DNA from: Prorocentrum cordatum
Taxonomy: Eukaryota > Sar > Dinophyceae > Prorocentrales > Prorocentraceae
Direction of reading: 5' to 3'
Assembly: GCA_963575745.1 (NCBI GenBank)
Contig: CAUYUJ010020546.1
Coordinates: 93,659-131,158, forward strand
DNA length: 37,500 nucleotides
A program made the translations under genes and the position numbers. The first letter of the stretch is position 1; every line of letters begins with the position of its first letter. A model generated the notes under the pieces. The model was not told the origin of the DNA, did no database searches, and worked only from the letters and a program-made list of their open reading frames with translations. Shown here in pieces: positions 1 through 11,100 of this stretch.

Positions 1-515
1 AGGGGCGTTGGCCTTTCCTGGTGGAGCCCTCTGTGGAGTTCCCTGCTTGGGCCACGAAGCGCGCGAGGGGCGTCCCGGAATCACGGGGCGGGGGCCCATG
101 CGAGGGGCCATGTGTGGAGCTCCCTTTGGGACCACGGCGAAGCGCGTGAGGGGTGCGCTGGAATGTGTGGCGGGAGCGTCGTGAACGCAGCCTCGGGGGC
201 GTTCGGTGGAGCTCTTCCCTCTGTGGCCACGAACTGCTAGAGGGGTGTGCCGGGATGTGCGGCGGGGACGCATGTGAACGCAGCCATTGGGGCCTTCGGT
301 TGAGCCCCCCGGCCACGTGATGGGTGTGCCGAAATGTGTGGCGGGGACGCATGTGAACGCAGCCACTGGGGCCTTAGATGGAGCCCCACATGGTGCCACG
401 ATCCGCGTGGGGGGTGTGCCGAAATGTGCGGCGGGGACGCATGCGAACGCAGCCGCTGGAACGGTAGGTTGAGCTCCCCATGGGGTCACGAAGCAGAAGA
501 GGGGTGTGACAACGT
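1..515. repeat. GC-rich minisatellite, ~80-92 bp period
   Basis: A diverged tandem repeat. The block around GGCGGGGACGCATGTGAACG recurs near 170, 262, 341 and 431, with weaker copies before 120. Each unit pairs it with a segment like GGTGGAGCTCCC...GGCCACGAAG. Short open frames here are periodic and look like by-products of the repeat. No gene is recognised. Confidence 0.7.
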
Positions 516-521
516 GTGACT

Positions 522-569
522 GAGTGAGAGCACTGATGCTGATGCTGCTGATCCTGCTGATCCTGCGGC

Positions 570-610
<41 letters not shown>

Positions 611-1600
611 CTGATGCTGATGCTGATGCTGATGCTGATGCTGATGATGATGATGATTACGATGCTGATGCTGATGCTGATGCTGATGCTGATGCTGATG
701 ATGGAACTCATGATGATGCTGATGATGCTGACGATGGTGGTGATGGTTGTGATGCTGGTTGTGGCGACGATGGTGAGGATGCTGCTCATGAACATGATGA
801 TGTCGATGATGATCACGATGCTGTTGCCGATGATGCTGATGATTTTGATGATGATGATGATGATGCTGATGCTGCTGCTGATGCTGAGGATGTTGTTGAT
901 GATGCTGATTTTGCTGATGATGCTGATGATGATGATGATCGTGCTGTTTCATATTGTGGTGATGATGATGACGCTACTCGAGTATGATACTGCTCATGCT
1001 GATTATACGATGGTTGCCGCTACTGCATATGATGATGATGGTGGTGATGATGATGATACTTACGATGAGGATGATGATGGTGATGATGATGATGCTGAAG
1101 ATGATGATGTTGACGCTGATGGTGATGATGCTGCTGATGATGATGCTGATGCCGATAATGACGATGATGATGTTGATGCTGATTGTCATGATGGTGATGC
1201 TGATGCTGCTGACGATGGTGATGGTGGTGGTGATGGTGGTGAGTATTGTGACGACGATGATGACGATCCTGATGATACTAATGATGATGGCGATGCTGGT
1301 GGTGGTGATTATTGTGATTATGATTCTGAACATGATGCTGCTCTGGTTGATTCTGCTATTGTTGCTGCTGATGATGATTATGATGATGATGTTGATGACG
1401 ACGGTGCTGATGGCGATGATGATGGTGTTGACGATGATGCTGATGATGATGATGATGATGCTGACGATGATGATGCTGATGATGATGATGCTGATGCTGC
1501 TGCTGCTGATGATGATGATAATGATGATGATATGATGATGATTATTATGCTTATGTTTATGATTATGAGTATGGTTGTGATGATGGTGATGATGGTGATG
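522..1600. repeat. Imperfect (GAT/GCT) trinucleotide array
   Basis: About 1.1 kb of imperfect GATGAT/GCTGAT triplets. Every plus frame is open for long stretches and gives low-complexity Met/Leu, Asp/Ala or His/Gln runs on either strand. This is what a triplet repeat does and is not evidence of a protein. Confidence 0.9.
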
Positions 1601-1663
1601 ATGGGGAGGAGGAGGAGGAGGAGGAGGAGGAGGAGGAGGAGGAGGAGGAGGAGGAGGAGGAGG
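1601..1663. repeat. (GGA)n microsatellite
   Basis: About 20 near-perfect GGA units on the plus strand. It is followed within about 80 bp by a long pyrimidine tract, so purine and pyrimidine blocks face each other just upstream of exon 1. Confidence 0.9.
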
Positions 1664-1739
1664 GGAGAGGAGAAGACGCGGGGCACTGCTGATTCAGAGC
1701 GGTGATCCACCACCACATGATTGGTCGGTCACTGATCCT

Positions 1740-1946
1740 TCCTCACCTCTCCCTTCCCACTTCCCCCTCCCTGCCCTGGCTTCCGTCTGCAAGCGCCCCC
1801 GCCGCCCCTCCTCCACCTCATCCTTCCTCCTTCTCCTTCTCCTCTTCCTCCCTCCTCCATCCTCCTCCTCCTCCTCCTTCTCCTCCTCCTCCTCTTCCTC
1901 CCTCCTCCTTCTCCTTTTCCTCCTCCTCCCTCCTTCTCCTCCCCAG
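1740..1946 (+). promoter_or_regulatory. Polypyrimidine tract and predicted SL trans-splice acceptor
   Basis: Roughly 200 nt of CTCC/CTTCC-rich sequence ends in CCCCAG (AG at 1945-1946), seven nt before the beta-adaptin ATG at 1954. Dinoflagellate nuclear mRNAs receive a 22-nt leader by trans-splicing at such an AG, so this is the likely SL acceptor; that role is inferred. A cis-splice acceptor of a 5' UTR intron is the alternative. No TATA-like promoter is evident. Confidence 0.5.
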
Positions 1947-1953
1947 GCGACAG

Positions 1954-2101
1954 ATGGCGGCAGCCTCGCCGAAGAAGGCGGTCTTCTTCGACGCCGGGGC
2001 GAAGCGTGGCGAGATCCAGGAGCTGAAGGACGAGCTGAGCAATGCGAACAAGGAGAAGAAGAAGGAGGCGCTCAAGAAGGTCATCCAGGCGATGACCAAC
2101 G
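1954..2101 (+). CDS. AP1B1: Beta-adaptin exon 1
   Basis: Codes residues 1-49, beginning [15 protein letters not shown] and running through [20 protein letters not shown] to VIQAMTN. The ATG at 1954 is the first in frame after the pyrimidine tract and gives a start of normal family length. The exon ends one base into a Gly codon at AACG|GTCTT, a GT donor. Confidence 0.88.
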
Positions 2102-5100
2102 GTCTTCGGAGCGAACGAATAAAGGGAGCTGCTGGCGAGCCCGCTGGCCCTGACCCAGCGCCACCACGTGTGCGTGAGGCTCACGATGGCCCCATGGACG
2201 GCCAGATAAGTCCACAAACGCTGAAATTTGTTTTGATTGTTTGGTGGGATCTCCAGAGCCTTATCCAAGATGATGAGGAGGAGGGGGAGGAGGAGGAGGG
2301 GTCCTTCGTAAGACGCTGTGTAGCGAGAAACGTCAGAAACGTCAGGGGTCCTTCGGGAAACGGGTCTTGGACCCCAGGCCTCCCCCTGGGACCGGCCTTC
2401 GTCCTGAGCTGAGGCTTGACGGCCCCGCAGGCCGGGATCGGCCCTAATGGGCCAGACACGGCGAAAAGAAAGTCCCAGGCCCCTTGCCCTTCCGGACCCC
2501 TTCGACGAATATCGGAGGCCTGGAAATTGGCACCAACACCAACACAAGGGGGTTGCCTCCGCAGGGGGAAGATGATCCTAGATTTCGGTGTTGGTGGTAA
2601 TATGTCGGTCACCTTGGCCGCCAGAATATTACCACCATCACCGAGATCGGGATCCTCTTCCCTCGGTGGAGGCACACCAACGATATTGGTGTTTGTGTCA
2701 ACCTCTAGGCCTGTCAGAAACGAGAGCCCTTAGCCCCTTCCCCTTGAGGATCCTTTTAGGACCTCTTCTCGCTGGGTCTGCCCGGGCGTGGTCTTCCCTC
2801 AGGAGGGACAACACGCTCACAGTCACAATTCACCGTCGATTCCCCAGAAAATGTGGCAAGATCCTGGAAGAAGGGGGCGGGGGGAGACAGAAGCCCCGAA
2901 CACATGGGAAAAGAGTGGGGATCATATCGTTTGTGTCTACAGTGCAGTTTTTTATGCATGCTCCGCGTGCGGACCATCTATTCAAAATGCAGGGATTTAG
3001 TATTAGAAACAACGATGAGTTCATGCATACATTTATTCATACATTAATCATGCATTATAATTTCTACATTCTTGAAAATCCCATGTATTCAAAACTGCCC
3101 TGTATCACCTGTGTCTCTTTATCTGTGTGTTCCAGGGGGCCCCTTCATGTCCAGGTGCCGCAGGGGAACCGCCCCTTGCCCTGGGGCCGCTTTGCGGCCC
3201 GCCCCGCCCCTCTCCGCCTGCTCCCCGGGCGCGTCGTCGTCGTCGTCGTCGTTGTCGTCCTCGTCGTCGTCGTCGTCGTCGTCGTGGCTTTCGTCGTCGT
3301 GGCTTTCGTCGTCGTCCTCCCAGAGGTCTGGACGTGTCCTCGCTGTTCCCGGACGTGGTCAACTGCATGCAGACGAACAGCCTGGACCTGAAGAAGCTGG
3401 TCTACCTGTACGTCATCAATCCAGCGGCGCTGCCGCGCGCATCCGCTCCTGCTTGCGTGTGTGCGTGCGCGCGCGCGCGTGTGTGTGTGTGTGTGTGTGC
3501 GTGTGTGTGCGTGCGTGCGTGCGTGCGTGCGTGCGTAAGTGCGTGCGTGTTTGTGTGTTTGCCTGTTTGTCTGCGTGTGTATTTTAGGCTTCTCCCCAGT
3601 GGTGCTTGCTCCTCTCCTTCTTTCTCCTCCTCTTCCTCTTTCTCCGGGGGCAACGGTCGGGGGGATAGGCATAATCAGGGGGGATGCATCGACCTCGAAT
3701 GGCTGATACATCGACGATGCATCCACCATGCGTCGTTGGGATCAGGGCGATGCATCGACGATGTATAGACGATACGTAGGGGCGGTCTGCATCGACGATG
3801 CATCGACGATGCATGGGCCATGTATCGGCCATTCGAGGTCAATGCATGCCCCCTATGCAGATCCCCCCCTATCGTGCCCCTAATTCCTCCTTCCCTGGGC
3901 ACAGGGCGACACGCCGGCGTCCACCCAGCAGCGTGCGGCAGGCCAGGTGCTGATTTGTACGTCCGCCAGTCAAGTCGCTCTGAATGCCATTCCGCATTTT
4001 CCGCCCCTTCTCCCCGACCGGCCTCGTCGTCGGCCTCCTTGCAGTCGAAATTTTGTAAGGCAGTTTTCGGGCATGAGTGCTGCTTTGTGTTGGTCGGACC
4101 GCCTTCGTGCAGTCTCCTCCACGCCCTATGGGGTGATCTTATCCATCCTCCGCGCTGCGTTGCGAAGAATATAGTGCGCATTGTCATTAGTCATTCTTCT
4201 CAGCTTTATCAATGCAGCAGCGCGTCAGTCGGCTAACGCGTGCTGGGGTGTTGGTTGCGGGGCAGGCAATTATTTCCTTTCCATATCTTAGTAGCCATTG
4301 GCCGTGAGACCCTTGATTATTATTTGGACGTACCTTGTGATATCTTCTGGGGCTGCAGCAGGTGCCAGAATGTTACAGGCTGTTGCCTGGTAGGAGCTTC
4401 AGGTGAAACTCGACAGTGAAGCAGCTGCCACCTTGTTTGAGAATCCTTGCGTGCTCGCACCTTGACGTTGCCACGTACGGGAGCCTTAGAGATCAGCATC
4501 CACCGAAATCTCTAAGGACGGCAGTTCCATGAAGTGAAGATCGAGGGATTCAGCGGCCTAGTGCTACTTGATCGGAACGAGGACGGAAGCTGTTGGATTG
4601 GTTGTCCCTGTGTTTCGGACCTCCAACGGCCTCCAGAGAACTCCACTCGGCTTCCAGGGGCCTCCAAGGACCCCCAGGCACCTCCGAGGATCTCTTGGGA
4701 GGGGGAGGATCCACGGAATTCCCTTGCCGCATACATTCTTCTGGGGCATCACACCTCGTGGGAGATGCTTGGACACGCCTGGACTCGGGGCAGCACTCCT
4801 GACGCGTCTTGGACTCGAGGCATCGGTATGCCCTGGGTGTTGCCTTGCAAGATGTGATAATCCGGCAGACAAGCAACGGGGCTCGACACGCACGGGCCTC
4901 CGCGCAAGCACGGCGTCGGATTATGCCAAAGCGCAGCCGGACCTCGCCATCCTCGCCATCAACGGCTTCCGCAAGGACGCGAACGACCCGCACAACCCGC
5001 TGCTGCGCGCCCTGGCCGTGCGCACCATGGGTTGCATCCGCCTGGAGCAGATGACGGAGTACTTGCTGGAGCCGCTGCGGAAGAGCTGCGCAGACGGGGA

Positions 5101-8100
5101 CCCGTACGTCAGGAAGACGGCGACCCTCTGCGTCGCGAAGCTGTTCGACATCAACCCTCAGCTGGTCGAGGACGGAATTCAAGCAGTGGCGAAGCGTCCT
5201 GGCGTGCCTATACAGTCGGCCCAGATTAGTAGGTCGACCCTGCCAAATCAAGGGTGCCCTTGTGTCCTGTGTCTCGCGACCCATGCTTCATACATTCCTG
5301 TGGCAATGCGGCCCTCGGAAGGGTCTTTTGTCCTCTCGCGTGCCCTGTCCAATCAAGTCCGACTGTAGGCCTACCGAGCAATGTTCTAAGAGCGTTTGTG
5401 GTTTCCACGAAATGTTCTTAGAACATTTCTGGCTTGGACCGTCTTGTTTTGACACTAACACATCGGGCTCATGTTCTAAGAACATTGTCTTTGTTCTTAG
5501 AACAGGTTAGGGTTCTAAGAACATGTCGTGGTAGGCCTGTAGCCATTCCGGGAGGGTCGGTCCCTGCTCAAAGAATGTGCACAAATTGTTGGAGGTCTGC
5601 GCGGATTCCCTGGATCGGTGCCGCCGTCCCCCACGGCGGCGCCCTCGGCGCCGCTTCTGGCGCGCTCCGCGCGCCTGAAAAAGGAGAGTCCAGCGCGGAT
5701 CCGGGAGATACGCGCGGACCTCCGAGAGTTGATGTCTTCTCTGGAGGAGCAGGGGTTCATAGAGATTCTCAGGGACATGCTCGGGGACTCGAACCCGATG
5801 GTCGTCGCGAACGCCGTGGCCTCGCTCTGCGAGATCTCGGCGGTGTCGCGCAGGAACTACCTCCACCTGACCGAGGACTCGATCCAGAAGCTCATGCCAG
5901 CGCTCGCTGAGTGCTCTGAGTGGGGCCAGGTGTTCATCCTGGACGCGCTGGCCAAGTTCGACCCTGCGAACTCGAAGGTCGCGGAGACCATCCTCGAGCG
6001 CGGCGTCGTGGTGCGCCTGGCCCACTCCAACAGCGCCGTCGTGCTATCGGCGATCGGGGTGATGATGAAGTTCATGGACAGGATCAGCAGCCCCGAGCTG
6101 GTCAGGGCGTTCTGCAAGAAGATGACGCCACCGCTGGTGACGCTTCTGTCTGCAGAGCCGGAGATCCAGTACGTCGTGATGCGGAACATCAACTTGATCG
6201 TCCAGAAGCAGCCGCAGATATTGCAGCAGGAGGTCCGGATGTTCGTGTGCAAGTACAACGATCCTTTGTACGTGAAGTTGGAGAAGATCAAGGTCATGGT
6301 CCAGCTTGCAAACGACAGGAATGTCGACCAGGTGATTTCCGAATTTAGGGAGTATGCATCTGAGGTGGACATCGAGTGCGTCAGACATTCGGTCAGAGCC
6401 ATCGGCCAGTGTGCGATCAAGCTCGACAAGGCTGCTGAGCGCTGCGTGGACTGTCTTCTAGACCTGATCCGGACGAAGGTCAGTTACGTCGTGCAGGAGG
6501 CCATTGTGGTCATCAGGGATATCTTCCGAAAGTATCCGGGCAAGTACGAACAGATCATCGTGGACTTGTGCGAGAACCTGGAGGGTCTGGACGAGCCCGA
6601 AGCGAAGGCCGCGATGATCTGGATCATCGGAGAGTACGCCGAGAGGATCGACGGCGGCGACAAGTCCTCCTCCGCCGCAGACCTGCTGCAGTTCTTCCTG
6701 GAGAGCTTCCATGAGGAGCCCAGCCTCGTGCAGCAGCAGCTCCTGACCGCCACGGTCAAGCTGTCCCTGAAGCTGGCGCACGACAGGACCGCGATCGAGC
6801 TGGTCCAGCGGGTCCTGAAGCTGGCGACCCAGGAGTCAGAGGATGAAAAGGTACCCGTACCTCTACCCTTCCCTCGTTTTCATCTTTTTGGGCCTCCTGG
6901 GCGGCCCTCGTCGGCACCGCTGGATTCGCCTCGAAATCCTGGTTAGAGCCCACCCCAGGAGAGGCCCAGGGAGTAGGTATCGGCACCTTCTGGTTCCTTC
7001 AAGGAAAGCAACAACCCGGACCTGCGCGACAGGGCCTACATGTATTGGAGGATGCTGTCGAAGAACCCCGAGTTGGCCAGGAGCGTGGTCCTCAGCGACA
7101 GGCCCACCATTACGGAGGACTCGTTCGCGTGCCAGCCGCGCGTGCTGGAGCGGCTCGTGGCCAACATCTGCACACTGGCGTCCGTGTATCACGAGCTGCC
7201 CGAGAGCTTCCTCACCAACGACCGGGCCGTCCGCCTGCGGGACGACGACTCCGACGACGACCGCGAGGACAACATCGCGCAGGTGCAGCGGGAGATGCGC
7301 GCGGGGGGCACGAGGTACGAGGAGGAGTCCGGCGACGAGGGCTCCAGCAGCGGCTCCGACGAGGGCTCCAGCAGCGGCTCCGGCGAGGGCGGCGGCGCGG
7401 CGGGGGCCGGGCAGCCGCCGCCGCCGCCGCCTCTGCAGGCCATGCAGACGGTGCTGAGCGAGACGACGGCCGGGCAGCAGGGCGTCAAGGGCCTCCACAT
7501 CGACGCCGTCGTCATGCGGGGCAAGGCCGGCGCGGCGGGCGTGTCCCTCCTCGTGCGGAACACGTCGCCGCACACCCTGAGCGGCTGGGCCGTGAGGATA
7601 AAGGAGCGGGACCCGAGAGATGTCCTGCCCGCCGCCCCCCCCGTCCTGCCGCTCCTTCCCTCCCTCACCTCCCCTCCCCCTGGCCCCTCGTCTCTCTTTC
7701 CCCATTCTCCACCCCTCGCGCTCCGCTCTCTCTGGACTGGACCTCGCCCCCATCCCCCTTACTCCCCCTGGCTCCTCTCTCAACGCTCCTCCCCCTTGTG
7801 CGGAGGGGATGTCGGGGGACAACTGCTGCGTGCACACGTGATGCGCTGATTCTGTCCCCGGCCAGCTCTGGAACCAAGATCCGTATCAACATCCTCCGGA
7901 CCAAGTAGGGAGGGCTTGTTTCGCCCGTCCCAGGCCCAGGAAAGGGGGCCTGGTCAAGATTGGTGCAGGTGCATAGTTGATGTCCTCCTGCCCGCACCTC
8001 CGACGACCCGACTTCTTTCGAGTCCCTGTGCCCTGGACCTCTTGACCCCTTCTTCCTTGGACTGGCTTTTCATCCCGAATCGTCTCTTGATTGCACTTGG

Positions 8101-11100
8101 GCCCAAGAGCAGCTTTCTAATAGGAGATCGACTACAGAATGGACCTGCCCCAGAACTCTCTCGTCGAACATCCCCGCACATTTGCTTTTTTATATTCGAC
8201 GAAGATAAGTCTTGGGTAAAACAATTATGTAGTCGATATCCTACTCAGGCTTTCAGATAGCGAGCATGAGGGGCAACGGTAGGGGGGGATAGCAGAGGGG
8301 GGGATGCATCGACCCCCAATCAATCGCCCATTGATCGCCGATATGGGGCCCGGTAGCCCCAACCTGCCCAGCACGGTGCGGAATCACTATCGGGGGCCTA
8401 TCGCCGATCTGTCGGCGATGCCTCGCCGATCCCAGGTCGATGCCTCCCCCCCCTGTGCCAGTCCTCCCCATCGTTGCCCCTCAACCGAGCAGCATCTGGC
8501 GCGCGATTCCTTCGAGGGCCGCCAGCGGTCCGGGCAGCTGGCGTCATCCCGCGGATCCCCCCGCCGCGGCTCTGCAACCGTGGCCGAAGGCGGGCCGACC
8601 CTGCAGTGATCAATGGCTCCCCGACGCCTGCTCGCTCGCTGCGTTGCTGGACCACGTGCCCTCCGGCCTCGGCGCCGTCTGGGGGTTTGAGGTTGGAGAG
8701 TTTCTCCGAAAGGCTTAGGCGACCCGACCCCTCCGCCTCCTCCTATTCCTCCTCCTCCCATTCCTCCTCCTCCTCCTCCTCCTCCTCCTCCTCCCTCCCA
8801 CCTCCTTCCTCCTCCTCCCTCCTCCTCCTCCCTCCTCCTCCTTCTCCTCCATCTCCTCCTCCTCCCTCCCAACCTCCTTCTCTCCTCCTCTCCTCCCTCC
8901 TCCTCCTCCTCCTCCTCCTCCTCCTCCTCCTCCTCCCACTCCCCCTCCTCCACTTCCTCCTCCTCCTCGGGTCGCCTACGGCCCCGGGGGAAACCGTGCA
9001 TGCTCGCTCGCTGTGCTGCTGGACCACGTGCCCTCTGGCCTTGGCGCCGTCTGGCGGTCTGAGGTGGCCCAGCACTGGTTCCGGCCAGCAGGAGGGGCGG
9101 GCTGGCTCGAGGCGCCAATCAGGTTCGGGAGGGTCTTCTGTCTGGTTCGGCCTCCGGGGGCCGTTCTCGGGCCCTGGGACCGCCAAAGACGGAGCCGGGG
9201 TGAAACGTTTTTTGTACCGGATGGATCCCAGGCAGGTACGGGAGCAGATTTGGACGCCCGAGATGGGCACGGAACGAATGGGTACAATGCCCAACAGCAG
9301 TTCCTGTCCACTTTGAACAGGACTCGCTGTCCGCGCAGCCGCGGCCTGTGTTCGTTTTAGACAGAAGGCCGCTTGCCCAACAGCGGCCGCTGTTGGTTTG
9401 GGACAACATTTGTTGTTGGGCATTGTACCCATTCTTTCCGTGCCCATTTCGGGCGTCCAAAGCAGATTTTGAGGGGATGTGGGCTCGCCCCCTTTCCAGG
9501 CCGGTTTGTCGGGTGCCAACCAGTTCAGACCCCCTGGCCGCCTCCCACTCTGGCCTGCTTGCTCGTTCGGCGCTTCTCTCTGGACAGCCTTGGGTTCTCT
9601 CGGATGTCCCCTGTCTGCGGTCGCGGCTGTAGAGATCTCTCAGCGCCGGAAGGAGAATCCGTTCGGCATCTCGCCTGCTGGTCCTCTCCAGCTGGGGGAC
9701 GTGCACCCAGGCGGCACCTCGCAGACGCTGCTGCAGGCCCCAGGGGAGAGCCAACAATCAGATATGATAGGCGAAGCCACCACACGGATCGAGGGTCGAG
9801 GTTTTGGGCGTTGTGGGCTGCTGGAACCCAGACGCCTCCTGGGACCACTTGAGTTAGGGCACAGCTTACCGCTCCTCCACCTCTCGCTCCCCTGACCTTC
9901 CTCCCTCTTCCCTCTTACCCGCCTTCTCCTCCTCTCCTCCTTTCCCCTCCCATAGTCTCTCCCTCTCCTTTCCCTGGTGCCCCTGCTCCTCCCGCTCCTC
10001 CCGCTCCTCCTGCTCCTGCTCCTGTTGCTGTTGTTCCCCCTCGTCCTCCCCTTCCTCCTCCTCCTCCTCCTCCTCCTCCTCCTCCTCCTTGTCCTCATCC
10101 TCTTCCTCCTGCTGATCATCCTTCCTCCTGCTCCCTTCTCCTCCTCCTCCTCCTCCTCCTCCTCTTCCTCCTCCTCCCCCTCCTCCCTTTCCTCCTCCTC
10201 TTCCTCCTGCTGATCCTCTTGCTCACCCGCCACCTCCACCTCGTGCAGTGTACACAGGTTCCCGTCTCTGATTGCGCACAGCAGGAGGGGCTCCGCCGTT
10301 CGGGGTTTCCAGGCCCGCGGGGTACGCCAGTCGGCGGATACAGAGAACATGCAGCGCAGTGGGCAAGGCTGGGCGGAATTGTTCGGATGTCGACTACGGC
10401 GCGAGCGCAGCTAGCTTTGAGGCGGGCCTGTCCCTCTACAGGAGGAATATCCGAAAAGAGAAAACATAGCCTGGGGACGATTTTTCTAACATCTGGACTA
10501 TTTTGAGGATTTGTTTGAGCATCTTCGTCTGTTCGTCCAAAATCCACCTGTAGGGGGAAACGCCCGACCTAAAGCTAGCTTGCCCACTCTCAACCTCTCC
10601 CCTCCTATCCTCCCCCTCCCCCTCCCCTTCTCCCTCCCCGCATTTCTCCTCCCACTCTTCACCTCCCGCTCCCCTTTGCTGCGGTCTTTCACTCCCGGGG
10701 CTCTTTTGCAGTGGGAAGCCAGATCCGGACTGCCTGCAGTCAACGCGGACAGTCAGTAATGATAAGCGACTTTCCAAGGTTACAGTTGCATCCCCCCCTT
10801 CGGCTCATCCTTGGTCACTTTCGCTGGCCACGCCCCGCTCGAAAAGTGGCGACATGGCCCTCCAAGGCCCTTGCATCCTCACCGTGTGTCCTTCTTTACG
10901 CGTTGCCTGCATCCAGCGTGCAGTTTCGACACCAACGCCTCGAGGGGCCTTGTTTGGATGGAGCGCCTGGATGACATGCAAGATGCACGCTTGTGAAACA
11001 TCTCGCGCAGCGCGTCGCAAGCCGCGGAGCCCCCCCAGACCTCCGACGACTCGATGCATTCGAGTCTCCAAGAGGGCTCCTTCCCCTCCTCCTCCTCGTC

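Larger units (their letters stand above)
2102..3325 (+). other. Beta-adaptin intron 1 (1224 bp)
   Basis: Runs from GT at 2102 to AG at 3324-3325. GGTCT occurs at both exon borders. It holds a long inverted-repeat element (about 2530-2700), an AT-rich stretch near 2930-3110 and a (TCG)n tract at its 3' end. No gene is seen in it. Confidence 0.75.
3421..4921 (+). other. Beta-adaptin intron 2 (~1.5 kb, borders uncertain)
   Basis: Lies between the exon 2 sequence ending ...YVIN and the exon 3 sequence starting YAKAQPD. It contains a CG/TG alternating tract, a family 2 inverted-repeat element, a perfect 10-bp hairpin at 4484-4517 (CCTTAGAGAT / ATCTCTAAGG) and a degenerate CCTCCA-type minisatellite near 4617-4700. 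No gene is seen. Confidence 0.6.
5171..5746 (+). other. Beta-adaptin intron 3 (GA-AG, 576 bp)
   Basis: Runs from GA at 5171 to AG at 5745-5746. The five bases GAGGA occur at both exon borders, so the cut may lie anywhere in them without changing the product. Two inverted-repeat elements occupy most of it. Confidence 0.7.
7604..9652 (+). other. Beta-adaptin intron 5 (GA-AG, 2049 bp)
   Basis: Bounded by AAG|GAGCGG and GGAAG|GAGAAT. The six bases AAGGAG are present at both borders. It carries a family 2 element (8267-8483), a family 3 element (9251-9460), a CCT tract and a repeated segment also found at 33.96 kb. No gene is seen. Confidence 0.75.

Noticed and set aside
374-1705. Long open frames of His/Gln, Met/Leu and Asp/Ala runs on both strands
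   Set aside because: They are direct translations of an imperfect triplet repeat; all frames are open and no non-repetitive domain is present.
5525-5550. GTAGCCATT resembling part of the spliced leader
   Set aside because: Only about nine bases match and the downstream half of the leader is absent; it belongs to an inverted-repeat arm.
6851-7003. Intron 4 as an introner with clear inverted ends
   Set aside because: The end similarity is only about 14 of 20 positions and the right arm is 15 bases inside the acceptor; too weak to call.
9479-9895. A separate 138-codon gene around 9.5-9.9 kb
   Set aside because: Only the 28 codons at 9653-9736 match beta-adaptin; the rest is intron read-through and family 3 or repeat sequence.
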